A stretch of 12,214 nucleotides of DNA from Bacillota bacterium. GTDB lineage: Bacteria > Bacillota > Clostridia > Lachnospirales > Lachnospiraceae. The position numbers and the translations under genes were made by a program. Location of the stretch: NCBI GenBank assembly GCA_023428885.1, contig JAEYWQ010000267.1, positions 1-12,214 of the forward strand. Reading direction: 5' to 3'. Of the stretch, positions 1 through 6,105 are shown one piece after another (position 1 is the first letter of the stretch; every line of letters starts with the position of its first letter). The notes under the pieces were generated by a model. It ran no database searches. It saw only the letters and a list, made by a program, of their open reading frames with translations, and had not been told where the DNA came from.

Positions 1-92
1 CCTAATAGCATAGGGAAGATGAGCGCCCAGAAGAGAATGGTACGCGTATGCAAAAAGAATTTAATTCTATATTTATATTGGTGAAAAAACAT
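1..92 (-). CDS. ABC-2 type transporter permease, N-terminal fragment (runs off left edge)
   Basis: Only the first 30 or so codons are present; the rest lies beyond position 1. Read on the minus strand, the protein begins MFFHQYKYRIKFF and continues into RTILFWALIFPMLL. A short basic cytoplasmic N-terminus followed by a hydrophobic helix with an F-W-x-L-x-F-P motif is typical of ABC-2 (DrrB / YfiM-like) permeases, which form the membrane pore of drug or lipid exporters. The start at 92 is set by a GGAGG (99-103) six bases upstream. This site overlaps the TAG stop of the ATPase gene, so the two genes are 10 bp apart and almost certainly co-transcribed and translationally coupled. An overlapping ATG at 96 stops after seven codons and is not the start. 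The family call rests on a short fragment plus its position next to the ATPase. Confidence 0.72.
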   Translation of the reverse strand, partial: MFFHQYKYRIKFFLHTRTILFWALIFPMLL

Positions 93-102
93 ACATTGCC
101 TC

Positions 103-1035
103 CTAGTCTCTTAATTCTTTTCCTGTGATTTCAAGGAACACATCGTTGAGCGTTGGTAATTCTGAATAGACACGGCCGAAATAAACATCAGCATTCTTTA
201 AATAATCAAGGATTCTTATTAAGTTGTGTTTGCCACCACTGCAGGAAACTTTTAATCGCTGATTTTCATAGGTAACTTTATAGACATGAGGTAACTCTTT
301 CATCTTTTCAATATGTTCTTCTGGTAAGTCTAAAATCTCTAATGTAATAGTCTCACCTGTTTTTATCATGGCCTTTAACTGTTCTTTTGTTCCCATGGCA
401 ATGTTTTTACCTTTGTCGATGATTGCGATTCTAGTACAAATCTGTTCTACTTCTTCCATGTAATGAGACGTATAGATGATAGTAGCACCCTGTCGATTTA
501 ACTCAACAATACCTTCTAGAATTTTATTACGGCTTTGAGGGTCAACCGCAACAGTTGGCTCATCCATGATGATTAGTTCTGGTTTATGAGCGATACCGCA
601 AGCGATATTAAGACGACGTAATAAACCACCAGAAAGTTTCTTAGGATAAAACTTACGGAAGTCTTCTAATCCAACAAAGGCAATTGCTTCTTCCACTAAT
701 TCTTTTCTTTTTTTCTTGTCTTCAATATATAAACCACAGAAATAATCAATGTTGTCATAGACAGTTAACTCATTAAATACTGCAACATTCTGAAGGACAA
801 TACCAATACGACGCTTAATATCATAGCTTGTTGGTGTCATTGGTTTATCAAAGATCTGAATCGTTCCTTTATCATACTTAAGAAGAGATAGGATACAGCC
901 AATTGCTGTTGACTTACCAGAACCATTTGGCCCTAGTAAACCAAAGATCTCTCCTTTTTCAATTTCAAGATTCATGTGATCTAATGCTACTAACTCCTTA
1001 TAACGTTTTACTAAATTTTCAACCTTAACTATCAT
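103..1035 (-). CDS. ABC-2 type exporter ATP-binding protein (DrrA / LnrL-like)
   Basis: Cytoplasmic ATPase of about 310 residues that powers the neighbouring ABC-2 permease. All nucleotide-binding motifs are intact: Walker A GPNGSGKST (35-43), Q-loop Q82, signature LSGGL (134-138), Walker B LIIMDEPT with D158 and E159, and switch H191 in TSHYMEE. About 90 residues of C-terminal extension follow, as in DrrA/NatA-type exporters. I chose the ATG at 1035 because AAAGGAG (1041-1047) lies five bases upstream and the protein then starts at the conserved MIVKVENLVKRY. The frame stays open to 1083, but that start would lie upstream of the predicted transcription start near 1067. The gene diverges from a DesK-type kinase and response regulator. 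With these and the permease it resembles B. subtilis LnrJK-LnrLMN, an exporter conferring resistance to linear polyenes. The exported substrate here is unknown. Confidence 0.9.
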   Translation of the reverse strand: MIVKVENLVKRYKELVALDHMNLEIEKGEIFGLLGPNGSGKSTAIGCILSLLKYDKGTIQIFDKPMTPTSYDIKRRIGIVLQNVAVFNELTVYDNIDYFCGLYIEDKKKRKELVEEAIAFVGLEDFRKFYPKKLSGGLLRRLNIACGIAHKPELIIMDEPTVAVDPQSRNKILEGIVELNRQGATIIYTSHYMEEVEQICTRIAIIDKGKNIAMGTKEQLKAMIKTGETITLEILDLPEEHIEKMKELPHVYKVTYENQRLKVSCSGGKHNLIRILDYLKNADVYFGRVYSELPTLNDVFLEITGKELRD

Positions 1036-1073
1036 AACTACTCCTTTCAAGCATCCACTTATTATCTGTGCAT

Positions 1074-1082
1074 AGTATACCA
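1074..1082 (-). promoter_or_regulatory. Predicted promoter -10 (extended) for the ABC exporter operon
   Basis: On the minus strand TATACT (1079-1074) is preceded by TG plus one base (1082-1080), an extended -10 element. The expected -35 window (about 1097-1103) has no good TTGACA match. Instead it is occupied by a TGTCATCT box, which suggests a promoter that needs an activator. Transcription would start near 1067, giving a leader of about 32 nt with a good ribosome binding site. Confidence 0.55.
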
Positions 1083-1090
1083 AGATATGG

Positions 1091-1173
1091 ATGTCATCTG
1101 TAAGTGCTAGCTGTCAAAAGGTGAAGTGATATTTGTCATCTGTTATTCTTTTGACAAATGACAAATGTCATCT
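1091..1173. promoter_or_regulatory. Probable response-regulator operator array (six TGTCA/TGACA cores)
   Basis: The region between the divergent operons contains TGTCA at 1092, 1112, 1134 and 1166, and TGACA at 1152 and 1159. Three TGTCA copies extend to TGTCATCT (1092-1099, 1134-1141, 1166-1173). The same-orientation copies are 20, 22 and 32 bp apart, close to 2, 2 and 3 helical turns, so they lie on one face of the DNA. ATTTGTCA (1131-1138) and TGACAAAT (1152-1159) form an 8-bp inverted repeat. ATGACA-AA-TGTCAT (1158-1171) is a compact palindrome. The box nearest the ABC gene overlaps its -35 region. The likely binder, by inference, is the response regulator encoded at 2442-3065. Confidence 0.6.
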
Positions 1174-1212
1174 TGCAAGCTTGCTTGCAAAAAGTGAGCG
1201 AGCATGCGAGCA
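1173..1212. repeat. Palindrome TTGCAAGC-TT-GCTTGCAA plus short tandem repeat
   Basis: A perfect 8-bp inverted repeat (1173-1180 and 1183-1190, two-base centre) is followed by a directly repeated heptamer GCGAGCA (1198-1204 and 1206-1212). The stretch is richer in G and C than its surroundings and continues into another small inverted repeat, GCATA/TATGC, near 1213-1240. It lies upstream of the kinase promoter. It may be a copy of an interspersed intergenic repeat or a second regulator site; nothing here decides which. Confidence 0.4.
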
Positions 1213-1262
1213 GAAAAAACACGCATAGCTTCTTTCTTATGCTTGCGCGAAAGCGTTGAACC

Positions 1263-1291
1263 TTGTAAGATATTGGGGAGCGTGCTATAAT
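1263..1291 (+). promoter_or_regulatory. Predicted sigma-A promoter of the two-component operon
   Basis: TTGTAA (1263-1268), a 17-bp spacer and a perfect TATAAT (1286-1291), preceded by TG plus one base (1283-1285), make a good extended -10 promoter. Transcription should begin near 1298. This rules out the upstream in-frame TTG (1256) and makes the ATG at 1295 impossible as a start. Confidence 0.7.
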
Positions 1292-1354
1292 AAAATGGTA
1301 ATAGAAATCAAAACAGAAATTGGTATTACTATCAAAGTATGGGAGGAAGCTTAC

Positions 1355-2428
1355 GTGCAGACAGTCCTTGACCGCTTGCTTTTGCTAGCAGGTGGCTGTT
1401 TTTTATTAGATTTTCATTTGGATATCAGATTATCACTAACTGTACTACTGATTGCAGTAGCAATCAGTGAGTTCAATTTGGCCTTAGATAAGACAGAGAC
1501 CTATTATGTTTTAGTATCTGGGTATATGGTTTTATGTATCATAGAACCGACCTTCTTAGTCTTTCTTCCATTGATTTCATATGATAGCTTAGTAAGACGT
1601 CACCTTCCTTTCTTGCTTGGCGGTAGTGGCTTGCTTATTTACTATATGGTGGGAGCTGATACCTATGAGCGTTGTGTTATGCTATTCTTAGTAGCCTTGC
1701 TTATCCTACTTCAGTTGCGAACTCAGAAGGTGATAGAATTAAAGGAAGAATATAAACGAATAAAAGATACATCAACGGAGTTAAAACTTGTGATGGAAGC
1801 TAGAAATCGTGAAATTCAAGTCAATCAAGATAACCAGGTACATCTTGCAACACTTCAGGAAAGAAATCGAATTGCTCGAGAAATCCATGATAATGTGGGG
1901 CATATGCTTACAAGATCCATTCTGATGGTGGGAGCTTATCTTATGACAACGAAGGAGGAACAGACAAAAGAGGGTTTATTAGAATTAAAAAGCACCTTAG
2001 GGGATGCTATGAATTCGATCCGCAATTCTGTCCACGATCTACACGAGGAATCCATTGACTTACATGAATCTGTCAAGACGATTCTAGGTGAGCTTACGTC
2101 CTGTAAGGCATCCCTTGACTTTGACATGAGCAAGAACATTGACCGTAAGGTAAAACTATGCTTTATCGCAATCTTAAAAGAAGCAATAGCTAATATTATG
2201 AAGCATAGTAATGCTTCCAAGGTAGATGTGGTATTGAGAGAACACCCAGGAATCTATCAGTTATTAATTCATGATAATGGAAGCTTAAGTAGTAGTTCCT
2301 CTTCGGATGGAATTGGGTTGACCAATATGCAAGATCGAGTTCTAGGTTTAAATGGTACCATAAGCATTACAAATGATAAGGGTTATCGTATCTTTATTAT
2401 GATACCAAAGCAAGATAAGCGTAAGTAG
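1355..2428 (+). CDS. DesK-type sensor histidine kinase (LnrJ/LiaS-like subfamily)
   Basis: Membrane sensor kinase of 357 residues, paired with the response regulator that follows. About five hydrophobic segments fill residues 3-121 with very short loops, so it likely senses within or at the membrane. A charged coiled-coil-like linker (about 125-170) leads to the HisKA_3 dimerisation helix with the phosphorylatable H178 in ERNRIAREIHDN. The HATPase domain has the N-box KEAIANIMKHSNAS (N280), the G1 box HDNG (D307) and the G2 motif DGIGLTNMQDR (319-321). A run of six serines lies between the G1 and G2 boxes. The start is GTG at 1355: GGGAGG (1341-1346) is eight bases upstream and the predicted transcript begins near 1298. 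The frame is open from 1256, but that extension covers the promoter. It is transcribed divergently from the ABC exporter it probably controls. Confidence 0.88.
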   Translation: MQTVLDRLLLLAGGCFLLDFHLDIRLSLTVLLIAVAISEFNLALDKTETYYVLVSGYMVLCIIEPTFLVFLPLISYDSLVRRHLPFLLGGSGLLIYYMVGADTYERCVMLFLVALLILLQLRTQKVIELKEEYKRIKDTSTELKLVMEARNREIQVNQDNQVHLATLQERNRIAREIHDNVGHMLTRSILMVGAYLMTTKEEQTKEGLLELKSTLGDAMNSIRNSVHDLHEESIDLHESVKTILGELTSCKASLDFDMSKNIDRKVKLCFIAILKEAIANIMKHSNASKVDVVLREHPGIYQLLIHDNGSLSSSSSSDGIGLTNMQDRVLGLNGTISITNDKGYRIFIMIPKQDKRK

Positions 2429-2441
2429 GGGGAAGCAGGCT

Positions 2442-3065
2442 ATGAAAATATTAATTGTAGATGATGACAAACTAGTTTGTATGTCATTAAAGATCATCTT
2501 AGAGGCAGATCCTGAGGTTAAGGTGGTGGGGATTGGTCATGATGGGAAGGAAGCAATCCAATTATATGATGAGTATCAGCCGGACATTCTATTAATGGAT
2601 ATTCGAATGGCTACGATGACAGGAATCGAAGCCGCAGAACGCATCCTACAAAAACATCCAGAGGCTAAAGTACTATTCTTAACCACATTTTCGGATGACG
2701 AATACATAATTAAAGCCTTACATATTGGTGCGAAAGGTTATCTGTTAAAGCAAGATTACGATAGCATCCTTCCTGCATTAAAAGCAGTACATATTGGTCA
2801 AAGTGTGTTTGGTTGTGATATTATTAGTAAAATACCTGATTTGGTCCAGGGTAAGAAAAAATTCAATTATGAAGAGCTTAATTTGACAGCAAAGGAATAT
2901 GAAATCATTCAATTGCTTGCTGATGGACAAAGTAACAAAGAGATTGCAGATAGCCTTTATTTGAGTGAAGGAACCGTTCGTAATTACTTAAGTAATATTT
3001 TACTTAAGCTGGATTTACGGGATCGAACACAATTGGCGATCTTTTATTATCGACAAATCAATTGA
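2442..3065 (+). CDS. NarL/LuxR-family response regulator
   Basis: DNA-binding response regulator of 207 residues. The receiver domain (about 1-120) has the acidic pocket D7-D8-D9, phosphoacceptor D53 in LLMDIRM, T81 in FLTTF and K103 in GYLLK, so it should be phosphorylated normally by the upstream kinase. A LuxR-type helix-turn-helix fills the C-terminus (about 145-207: LTAKEYEIIQLLADGQSNKEIADSL, then SEGTVRNYLSNILLKL). It starts 13 bp after the kinase stop, behind a GGGGGAAG/AGG purine-rich site, so the pair forms one operon ending at a strong terminator. The most likely target is the TGTCATCT array at 1091-1173 controlling the ABC exporter, by analogy with LnrK. It may also autoregulate. 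Confidence 0.92.
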   Translation: MKILIVDDDKLVCMSLKIILEADPEVKVVGIGHDGKEAIQLYDEYQPDILLMDIRMATMTGIEAAERILQKHPEAKVLFLTTFSDDEYIIKALHIGAKGYLLKQDYDSILPALKAVHIGQSVFGCDIISKIPDLVQGKKKFNYEELNLTAKEYEIIQLLADGQSNKEIADSLYLSEGTVRNYLSNILLKLDLRDRTQLAIFYYRQIN

Positions 3066-3071
3066 TAAGAC

Positions 3072-3115
3072 AAAAAAGACCCTAACAATGACAGCTTACA
3101 TTGTTAGGGTTTTTT
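3072..3115. terminator. Bidirectional rho-independent terminator
   Basis: CCCTAACAATG (3080-3090) pairs perfectly over 11 bp with CATTGTTAGGG (3099-3109) around an 8-base loop. Six T follow on the plus strand (3110-3115), and six A precede the stem (3072-3077), giving a U-run for minus-strand transcripts. It serves the convergent ends of the response regulator and dpaB. Confidence 0.93.
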
Positions 3116-3119
3116 AACG

Positions 3120-3707
3120 TTATTGAGGTGCATGCACTACTGGTTCGATTTGTACTTTATTTAGTGCTGCTTCAATTGTTGGAAGGATGAGTTCAGTTTT
3201 TGAAATCATGGAATTCGGTTTTTTATGAAAATCATCTTGATGAAACGGAACAAAGTAAACATTTTTACTATTTATGATCATACCAATATTCTTAAAATTA
3301 AAGCCCAATGCATCATTGGTTGCAAGGGATATTACCAATGGTTTATGATTTCTTAGGTGACCTTTTGCAGCCATGAGAACCGGAGTATCGGTAATTCCAT
3401 AAGCCAGTTTGGCTAAGGTGTTACCTGTACAAGGCGCAATCACGAGAACATCCATCTTGTTTTGTGGTCCTAGTGGTTCAGCATCTTCAATGGTTCTTAT
3501 CGCAGTGTTACCTGTTATAGTTTGAATCTTCTCGATGAAATCAGAAGCTTTACCAAAGCGTGTATTTATAGTCTGAGCATGAAAGGAAAAAATGGGAACA
3601 ACGTTGGCATGCTCATTAACAAGATTCTCAATTTGTGTTATCACATTAGCAAAGGTACAGAAGGAGCCTGTGAGTGCAACTCCAATATTTAGACCTGATA
3701 AATTCAT
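3120..3707 (-). CDS. dpaB: Dipicolinate synthase subunit B (flavoprotein)
   Basis: Acts with DpaA to oxidise (hydroxy)tetrahydrodipicolinate, an intermediate of lysine synthesis, to dipicolinic acid in the mother cell; this is then loaded into the spore core with calcium. The 195 residues match the SpoVFB/DpaB flavoprotein fold: an N-terminal nucleotide-binding segment LNIGVALTGSFCTF (6-19), the central DVLVIAPCTGNTLAKLAYG (86-104) with a PCTGNT loop, and TPVLMAAKGHLRN (108-120). It lies 69 bp downstream of dpaA on the same strand and is probably co-transcribed with it. The ribosome binding site is weaker than dpaA's: AGGAAAG (3718-3724), about ten bases from the ATG. Unlike in Bacillus, no asd, dapG or dapA follows; the operon ends at the terminator just downstream. 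Its presence indicates a spore former. Confidence 0.93.
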   Translation of the reverse strand: MNLSGLNIGVALTGSFCTFANVITQIENLVNEHANVVPIFSFHAQTINTRFGKASDFIEKIQTITGNTAIRTIEDAEPLGPQNKMDVLVIAPCTGNTLAKLAYGITDTPVLMAAKGHLRNHKPLVISLATNDALGFNFKNIGMIINSKNVYFVPFHQDDFHKKPNSMISKTELILPTIEAALNKVQIEPVVHAPQ

Positions 3708-3776
3708 GGTTTCACTTTCTTTCCTGGGATTACGAGGAGGTAGGATATTCTCTTATGTCAAGCATTATAGATAAAA

Positions 3777-4652
3777 TCATGATTCCCGAAATTTAAGATA
3801 GGAGAGCAAAACTTCATTCAGTATCGTAGCAGATGACTGTGGTGCATATTTGCCTGGCAGGCCAAGGCATAGATATGCATGAAGATCCATCTGTTTACAA
3901 TAATCAAAATTGATCCCTCCAGGAGCAGATGCGATATCAATGATGGTTGCATCTTTTTGAACAAAACTTAATGAAGCAGCATCTAGTACCATAGATGGTA
4001 TACTATTAAAGATATAAGGATATTCCGCTAAGGATTTATTAATATCACTTAATAAAATGCTATCGTATCCATAAGCTTTCGCATATGCTAAGGCATCGCC
4101 TGATCTTGCGGCTATGGTTACATTAGCACCAATTCCTTTTAACTTATCAGCTAAAATCTTAGCGCATCGACCAAACCCGAGAATAAGACACTTATTTTTG
4201 TGAAGGACTACCGGACTAGATTGGATAGCCTCTAAGATTGCTCCTTCTGCGGTAGCAACTGCATTGGCAATAGCGACGCTTTCCATTTCCATAAAATCAT
4301 AACAAGGAATATGTCTGATGTTGCAATATTCCATCATTGAACTACATATACTTCCACCAAATAAGGTATGATTTTCATTCAGATAATGCATAAGATCGTC
4401 AAGTGTTAAGTCAGCTTTATACATTTTCGTAAAGATATCTTTCTTATTTCTAGATAATGGTACCGGACACACAACTATATTACCAAAGGATAGTGCTTCT
4501 TTGAGAGAATTTGCTTCATAGATATTGGCACCTGATTCCGCAAGATCAAGTCCATATACCGCAACTGGATAGCCGAGCTGATGAAGCTGCAAAGCCATGT
4601 AGTATTGCCGTTTATCTCCACCAAGGATGACAATTTTGCTTACCTGGGACAT
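3777..4652 (-). CDS. dpaA: Dipicolinate synthase subunit A
   Basis: NAD(P)-dependent dehydrogenase-like subunit of dipicolinate synthase, 291 residues, the usual size for SpoVFA/DpaA. An N-terminal domain begins with a Rossmann-like KIVILGGDKRQ (6-16), and ends near MEMESVAIANAVATAEGAI (121-139). A second Rossmann fold starts at KCLILGFGRCAK (154-165) and carries the dinucleotide site. The C-terminus contains SAPGGINFDYC and GLPGKYAPQSSATIL, both characteristic of the family. The start at 4652 has a near-perfect AAGGAGG (4662-4668) nine bases upstream. In Bacillus the operon is switched on late in the mother cell by sigma-K, and a possible sigma-K promoter lies just upstream here. Many cluster I clostridia lack dpaAB, so its presence fits the Lachnospiraceae-like assignment. 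Confidence 0.93.
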   Translation of the reverse strand: MSQVSKIVILGGDKRQYYMALQLHQLGYPVAVYGLDLAESGANIYEANSLKEALSFGNIVVCPVPLSRNKKDIFTKMYKADLTLDDLMHYLNENHTLFGGSICSSMMEYCNIRHIPCYDFMEMESVAIANAVATAEGAILEAIQSSPVVLHKNKCLILGFGRCAKILADKLKGIGANVTIAARSGDALAYAKAYGYDSILLSDINKSLAEYPYIFNSIPSMVLDAASLSFVQKDATIIDIASAPGGINFDYCKQMDLHAYLCLGLPGKYAPQSSATILNEVLLSYLKFRES

Positions 4653-4675
4653 GCTTATCTACCTCCTTCTTGTAT

Positions 4676-4700
4676 AATATATGAGGGAAAGCATATTTGT
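4676..4700 (-). promoter_or_regulatory. Possible sigma-K promoter of dpaAB
   Basis: On the minus strand CATATATT (4683-4676) fits the sigma-K -10 pattern CATANNNT. An AC dinucleotide (4700-4699) lies 15 bp upstream, near the expected 16-17. Transcription would start near 4670, giving a short leader with the ribosome binding site almost at its 5' end. The call relies on known sigma-K control of spoVF in Bacillus; in AT-rich DNA the motif alone is weak. Confidence 0.4.
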
Positions 4701-4770
4701 TGACGAGAAGTTTTTTAGCTTGGAAATAATATTTGACAGTCTGTAAAGCGATAAATTACGCTTTTGTTGA

Positions 4771-4799
4771 TTGACAAGGAAAGATGTTTTTTATATGAT
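4771..4799 (+). promoter_or_regulatory. Sigma-A promoter of the ECF transporter operon
   Basis: A perfect TTGACA (4771-4776), a 17-bp spacer and TATGAT (4794-4799) form a strong predicted promoter. Transcription would start near 4806, leaving a 77-nt leader before the S-component ATG. A small inverted repeat AAAGCG/CGCTTT (4745-4750 and 4759-4764) sits just upstream of the -35. Confidence 0.75.
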
Positions 4800-4818
4800 A
4801 TAGAAAAATGATACTGAC

Positions 4819-4853
4819 TATCAAAAATGTGGAGATCTGTATGATTTTTGATA
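4819..4853 (+). promoter_or_regulatory. Perfect 10-bp inverted repeat in the ECF operon leader
   Basis: TATCAAAAAT (4819-4828) is the exact complement of ATTTTTGATA (4844-4853), separated by 15 bases that include AGATCT. It falls entirely within the predicted leader, 13-47 nt after the transcription start, so it could be a repressor operator or an AU-rich RNA hairpin controlling translation. It is too AU-rich to be a standard terminator, and it matches no riboswitch class I recognise. Confidence 0.5.
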
Positions 4854-4882
4854 TTTTCTAGAGATGGAGAAATGGGGAACCT

Positions 4883-5425
4883 ATGAAACTAAGTAAATTT
4901 ACAATTAAGGATATTATATTCATTGCAATCATGGCTGCAGCCTTAGTATTGGCTGGTGCTCTTGTTATGCCACTTGTTATGTCTACTGCGCTTTTTGGTT
5001 TACGTAATATGACTTCTGCCATACTATATTCAATATTAACGATAATTACTTTGATGAAGGTGAAGAAAATAGGAACTCTTACATTACTGGGATTATTCCA
5101 TGGCTTTGTTTTAGTAATGATGGCCCCGCTAATGTTCTTTAATATGGTAATAGGTTCTATCGTAAGCGAACTGATTACCTGGATTATATTTAAGAACTAT
5201 GAGAGTGATAAGGCTAAGGTAGTTGCAACTACCTTATTCATACCATTGACGCTTCCTGTTACCTTGATATTTACTATGCTTCTTCATGGTCAAAGTGTGA
5301 ATGAGATTATTGATCGTCCTGTTCTATCTCTAGCAATTTGTATTGTAACTGTGATTATAAGCTATATTGGTACGAAGATTGGTCAGAAGTTAGGTAGAGA
5401 GTTACAAAAGGCAGGAAAAATTTAA
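4883..5425 (+). CDS. ECF transporter substrate-binding (S) component, MptS/Trep_Strep-like, substrate unknown
   Basis: Small integral membrane protein of 180 residues with about five to six hydrophobic helices, a basic N-terminus (MKLSKFTIKDI) and a basic tail (GRELQKAGKI). Size and topology fit the S components that capture a vitamin or micronutrient and hand it to an EcfT/EcfA module. That module follows directly: the stop codon shares one base with the EcfT start (TAATG at 5423-5427). The conserved-looking features are the opening KxTIKDIIFIAIMAA and the FFNMVIGSIVSELI stretch (around 88-101), which place it nearest the MptS/Trep_Strep group in my judgement. No thiamine, cobalamin or biotin genes are adjacent, so the cargo cannot be inferred from context. 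The ribosome binding site is modest (GGGGAA, six bases or less from the ATG). Confidence 0.7.
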   Translation: MKLSKFTIKDIIFIAIMAAALVLAGALVMPLVMSTALFGLRNMTSAILYSILTIITLMKVKKIGTLTLLGLFHGFVLVMMAPLMFFNMVIGSIVSELITWIIFKNYESDKAKVVATTLFIPLTLPVTLIFTMLLHGQSVNEIIDRPVLSLAICIVTVIISYIGTKIGQKLGRELQKAGKI

Positions 5426-6105
5426 TGGAAAAACTGTATGTGAAACAACCAATCTATCCGCTAATCAGCTTGGCCTCAGGCTTGCTTGTATTCTGCGTGG
5501 GATTATTGGTTTCAAAAAAAATCACATTGATTTATATGTTGCTCGCTATGACCGCACTCTATATTATGTTTGGTTATACTAAGGTTTTGTTAAAAGCGAT
5601 TCCGTTATTTTTAATGATTGGTTCCATCGTTGGATTAGGTGCTGCAATCACTAGCTCTAACTATATGGCTGGTTTACAAACTCTGGGAAGAACCTTGCTC
5701 TTGGCTTATGCCTCTGTCATTATGGTGGCACTTCCTCCGGTGAACCTAACTCGTAACTTCATTGCCTTGGGCTTACCTAGGATATTAACCTTAGGTATGT
5801 TAGTAACCATTCGTTTTGTTCCAATTTTAGTTAGTGAGATTAAGCAGATTAGCGAGGCCATGAAGACAAGAGGAGCAAAGGTGAGCATTTTTAACCTAGC
5901 TTATCTATACCGTGCTTTTTTGCTACCCTTCTTAATACGAATTATCAGTATGTCCGATATGATGGCAATTTCTATTGAGACAAGGGGCTTTGTTCTATCA
6001 GATAAATCCAAGGTAGTATATAAACAGGTCAGACTTACCAAGAGAGATGTTGTCTATGCTGTTTGTATGGTAGGATTAATGACAGGAGTGCTGATTTATG
6101 GATAA
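5425..6105 (+). CDS. ECF transporter transmembrane component EcfT
   Basis: Membrane coupling protein of 226 residues that links the ATPases to the S component. Hydrophobic segments lie at roughly 12-50, 57-75, 90-104 and 205-225. The cytoplasmic coupling region carries the two diagnostic x-R-G motifs: KTRGA (TRG at 148-150) and ETRGF (TRG at 186-188). Together with LPRILTLGMLVTIRFVP (117-133) these identify the CbiQ/EcfT family. In both motifs the first residue is Thr rather than the commoner Ala, a tolerated variant. It starts on the last base of the S-component stop codon and overlaps the ATPase gene by eight bases, so all three proteins are translationally coupled, as expected for a fixed-stoichiometry complex. 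Confidence 0.88.
   Translation: MEKLYVKQPIYPLISLASGLLVFCVGLLVSKKITLIYMLLAMTALYIMFGYTKVLLKAIPLFLMIGSIVGLGAAITSSNYMAGLQTLGRTLLLAYASVIMVALPPVNLTRNFIALGLPRILTLGMLVTIRFVPILVSEIKQISEAMKTRGAKVSIFNLAYLYRAFLLPFLIRIISMSDMMAISIETRGFVLSDKSKVVYKQVRLTKRDVVYAVCMVGLMTGVLIYG

Noticed and set aside
1036..1083. Upstream start for the ABC ATPase at 1083
   Set aside because: It would lie upstream of the predicted transcription start near 1067 and has no ribosome binding site. AAAGGAG directly precedes the ATG at 1035.
1152..1171. Closely spaced repeats (TGACAAATGACAAATGTCA) as a possible CRISPR or iteron array
   Set aside because: The repeats are only 5-8 bp, in mixed orientation, without spacers of constant length, and sit in a promoter region. 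A regulator-binding array explains them better.
1936..2220. Open frame on the minus strand inside the kinase gene
   Set aside because: Lies wholly opposite a well-supported coding region, has no recognisable domain or ribosome binding site, and is a shadow frame. The same applies to the opposite-strand frames within dpaB, ecfT, ecfA, the HAD gene, the MATE gene and the AEC gene.
4673..4678. TATAAT on the plus strand as an extra promoter toward the ECF operon
   Set aside because: No -35 match at 16-18 bp upstream (that window is the dpaA start codon region), and a much stronger TTGACA-17-TATGAT lies at 4771-4799.
4806..4882. Vitamin riboswitch (TPP, FMN, cobalamin, PreQ1) ahead of the ECF genes
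   Set aside because: The leader is only about 77 nt and none of the conserved cores I know is present; only a simple AU-rich inverted repeat is seen.
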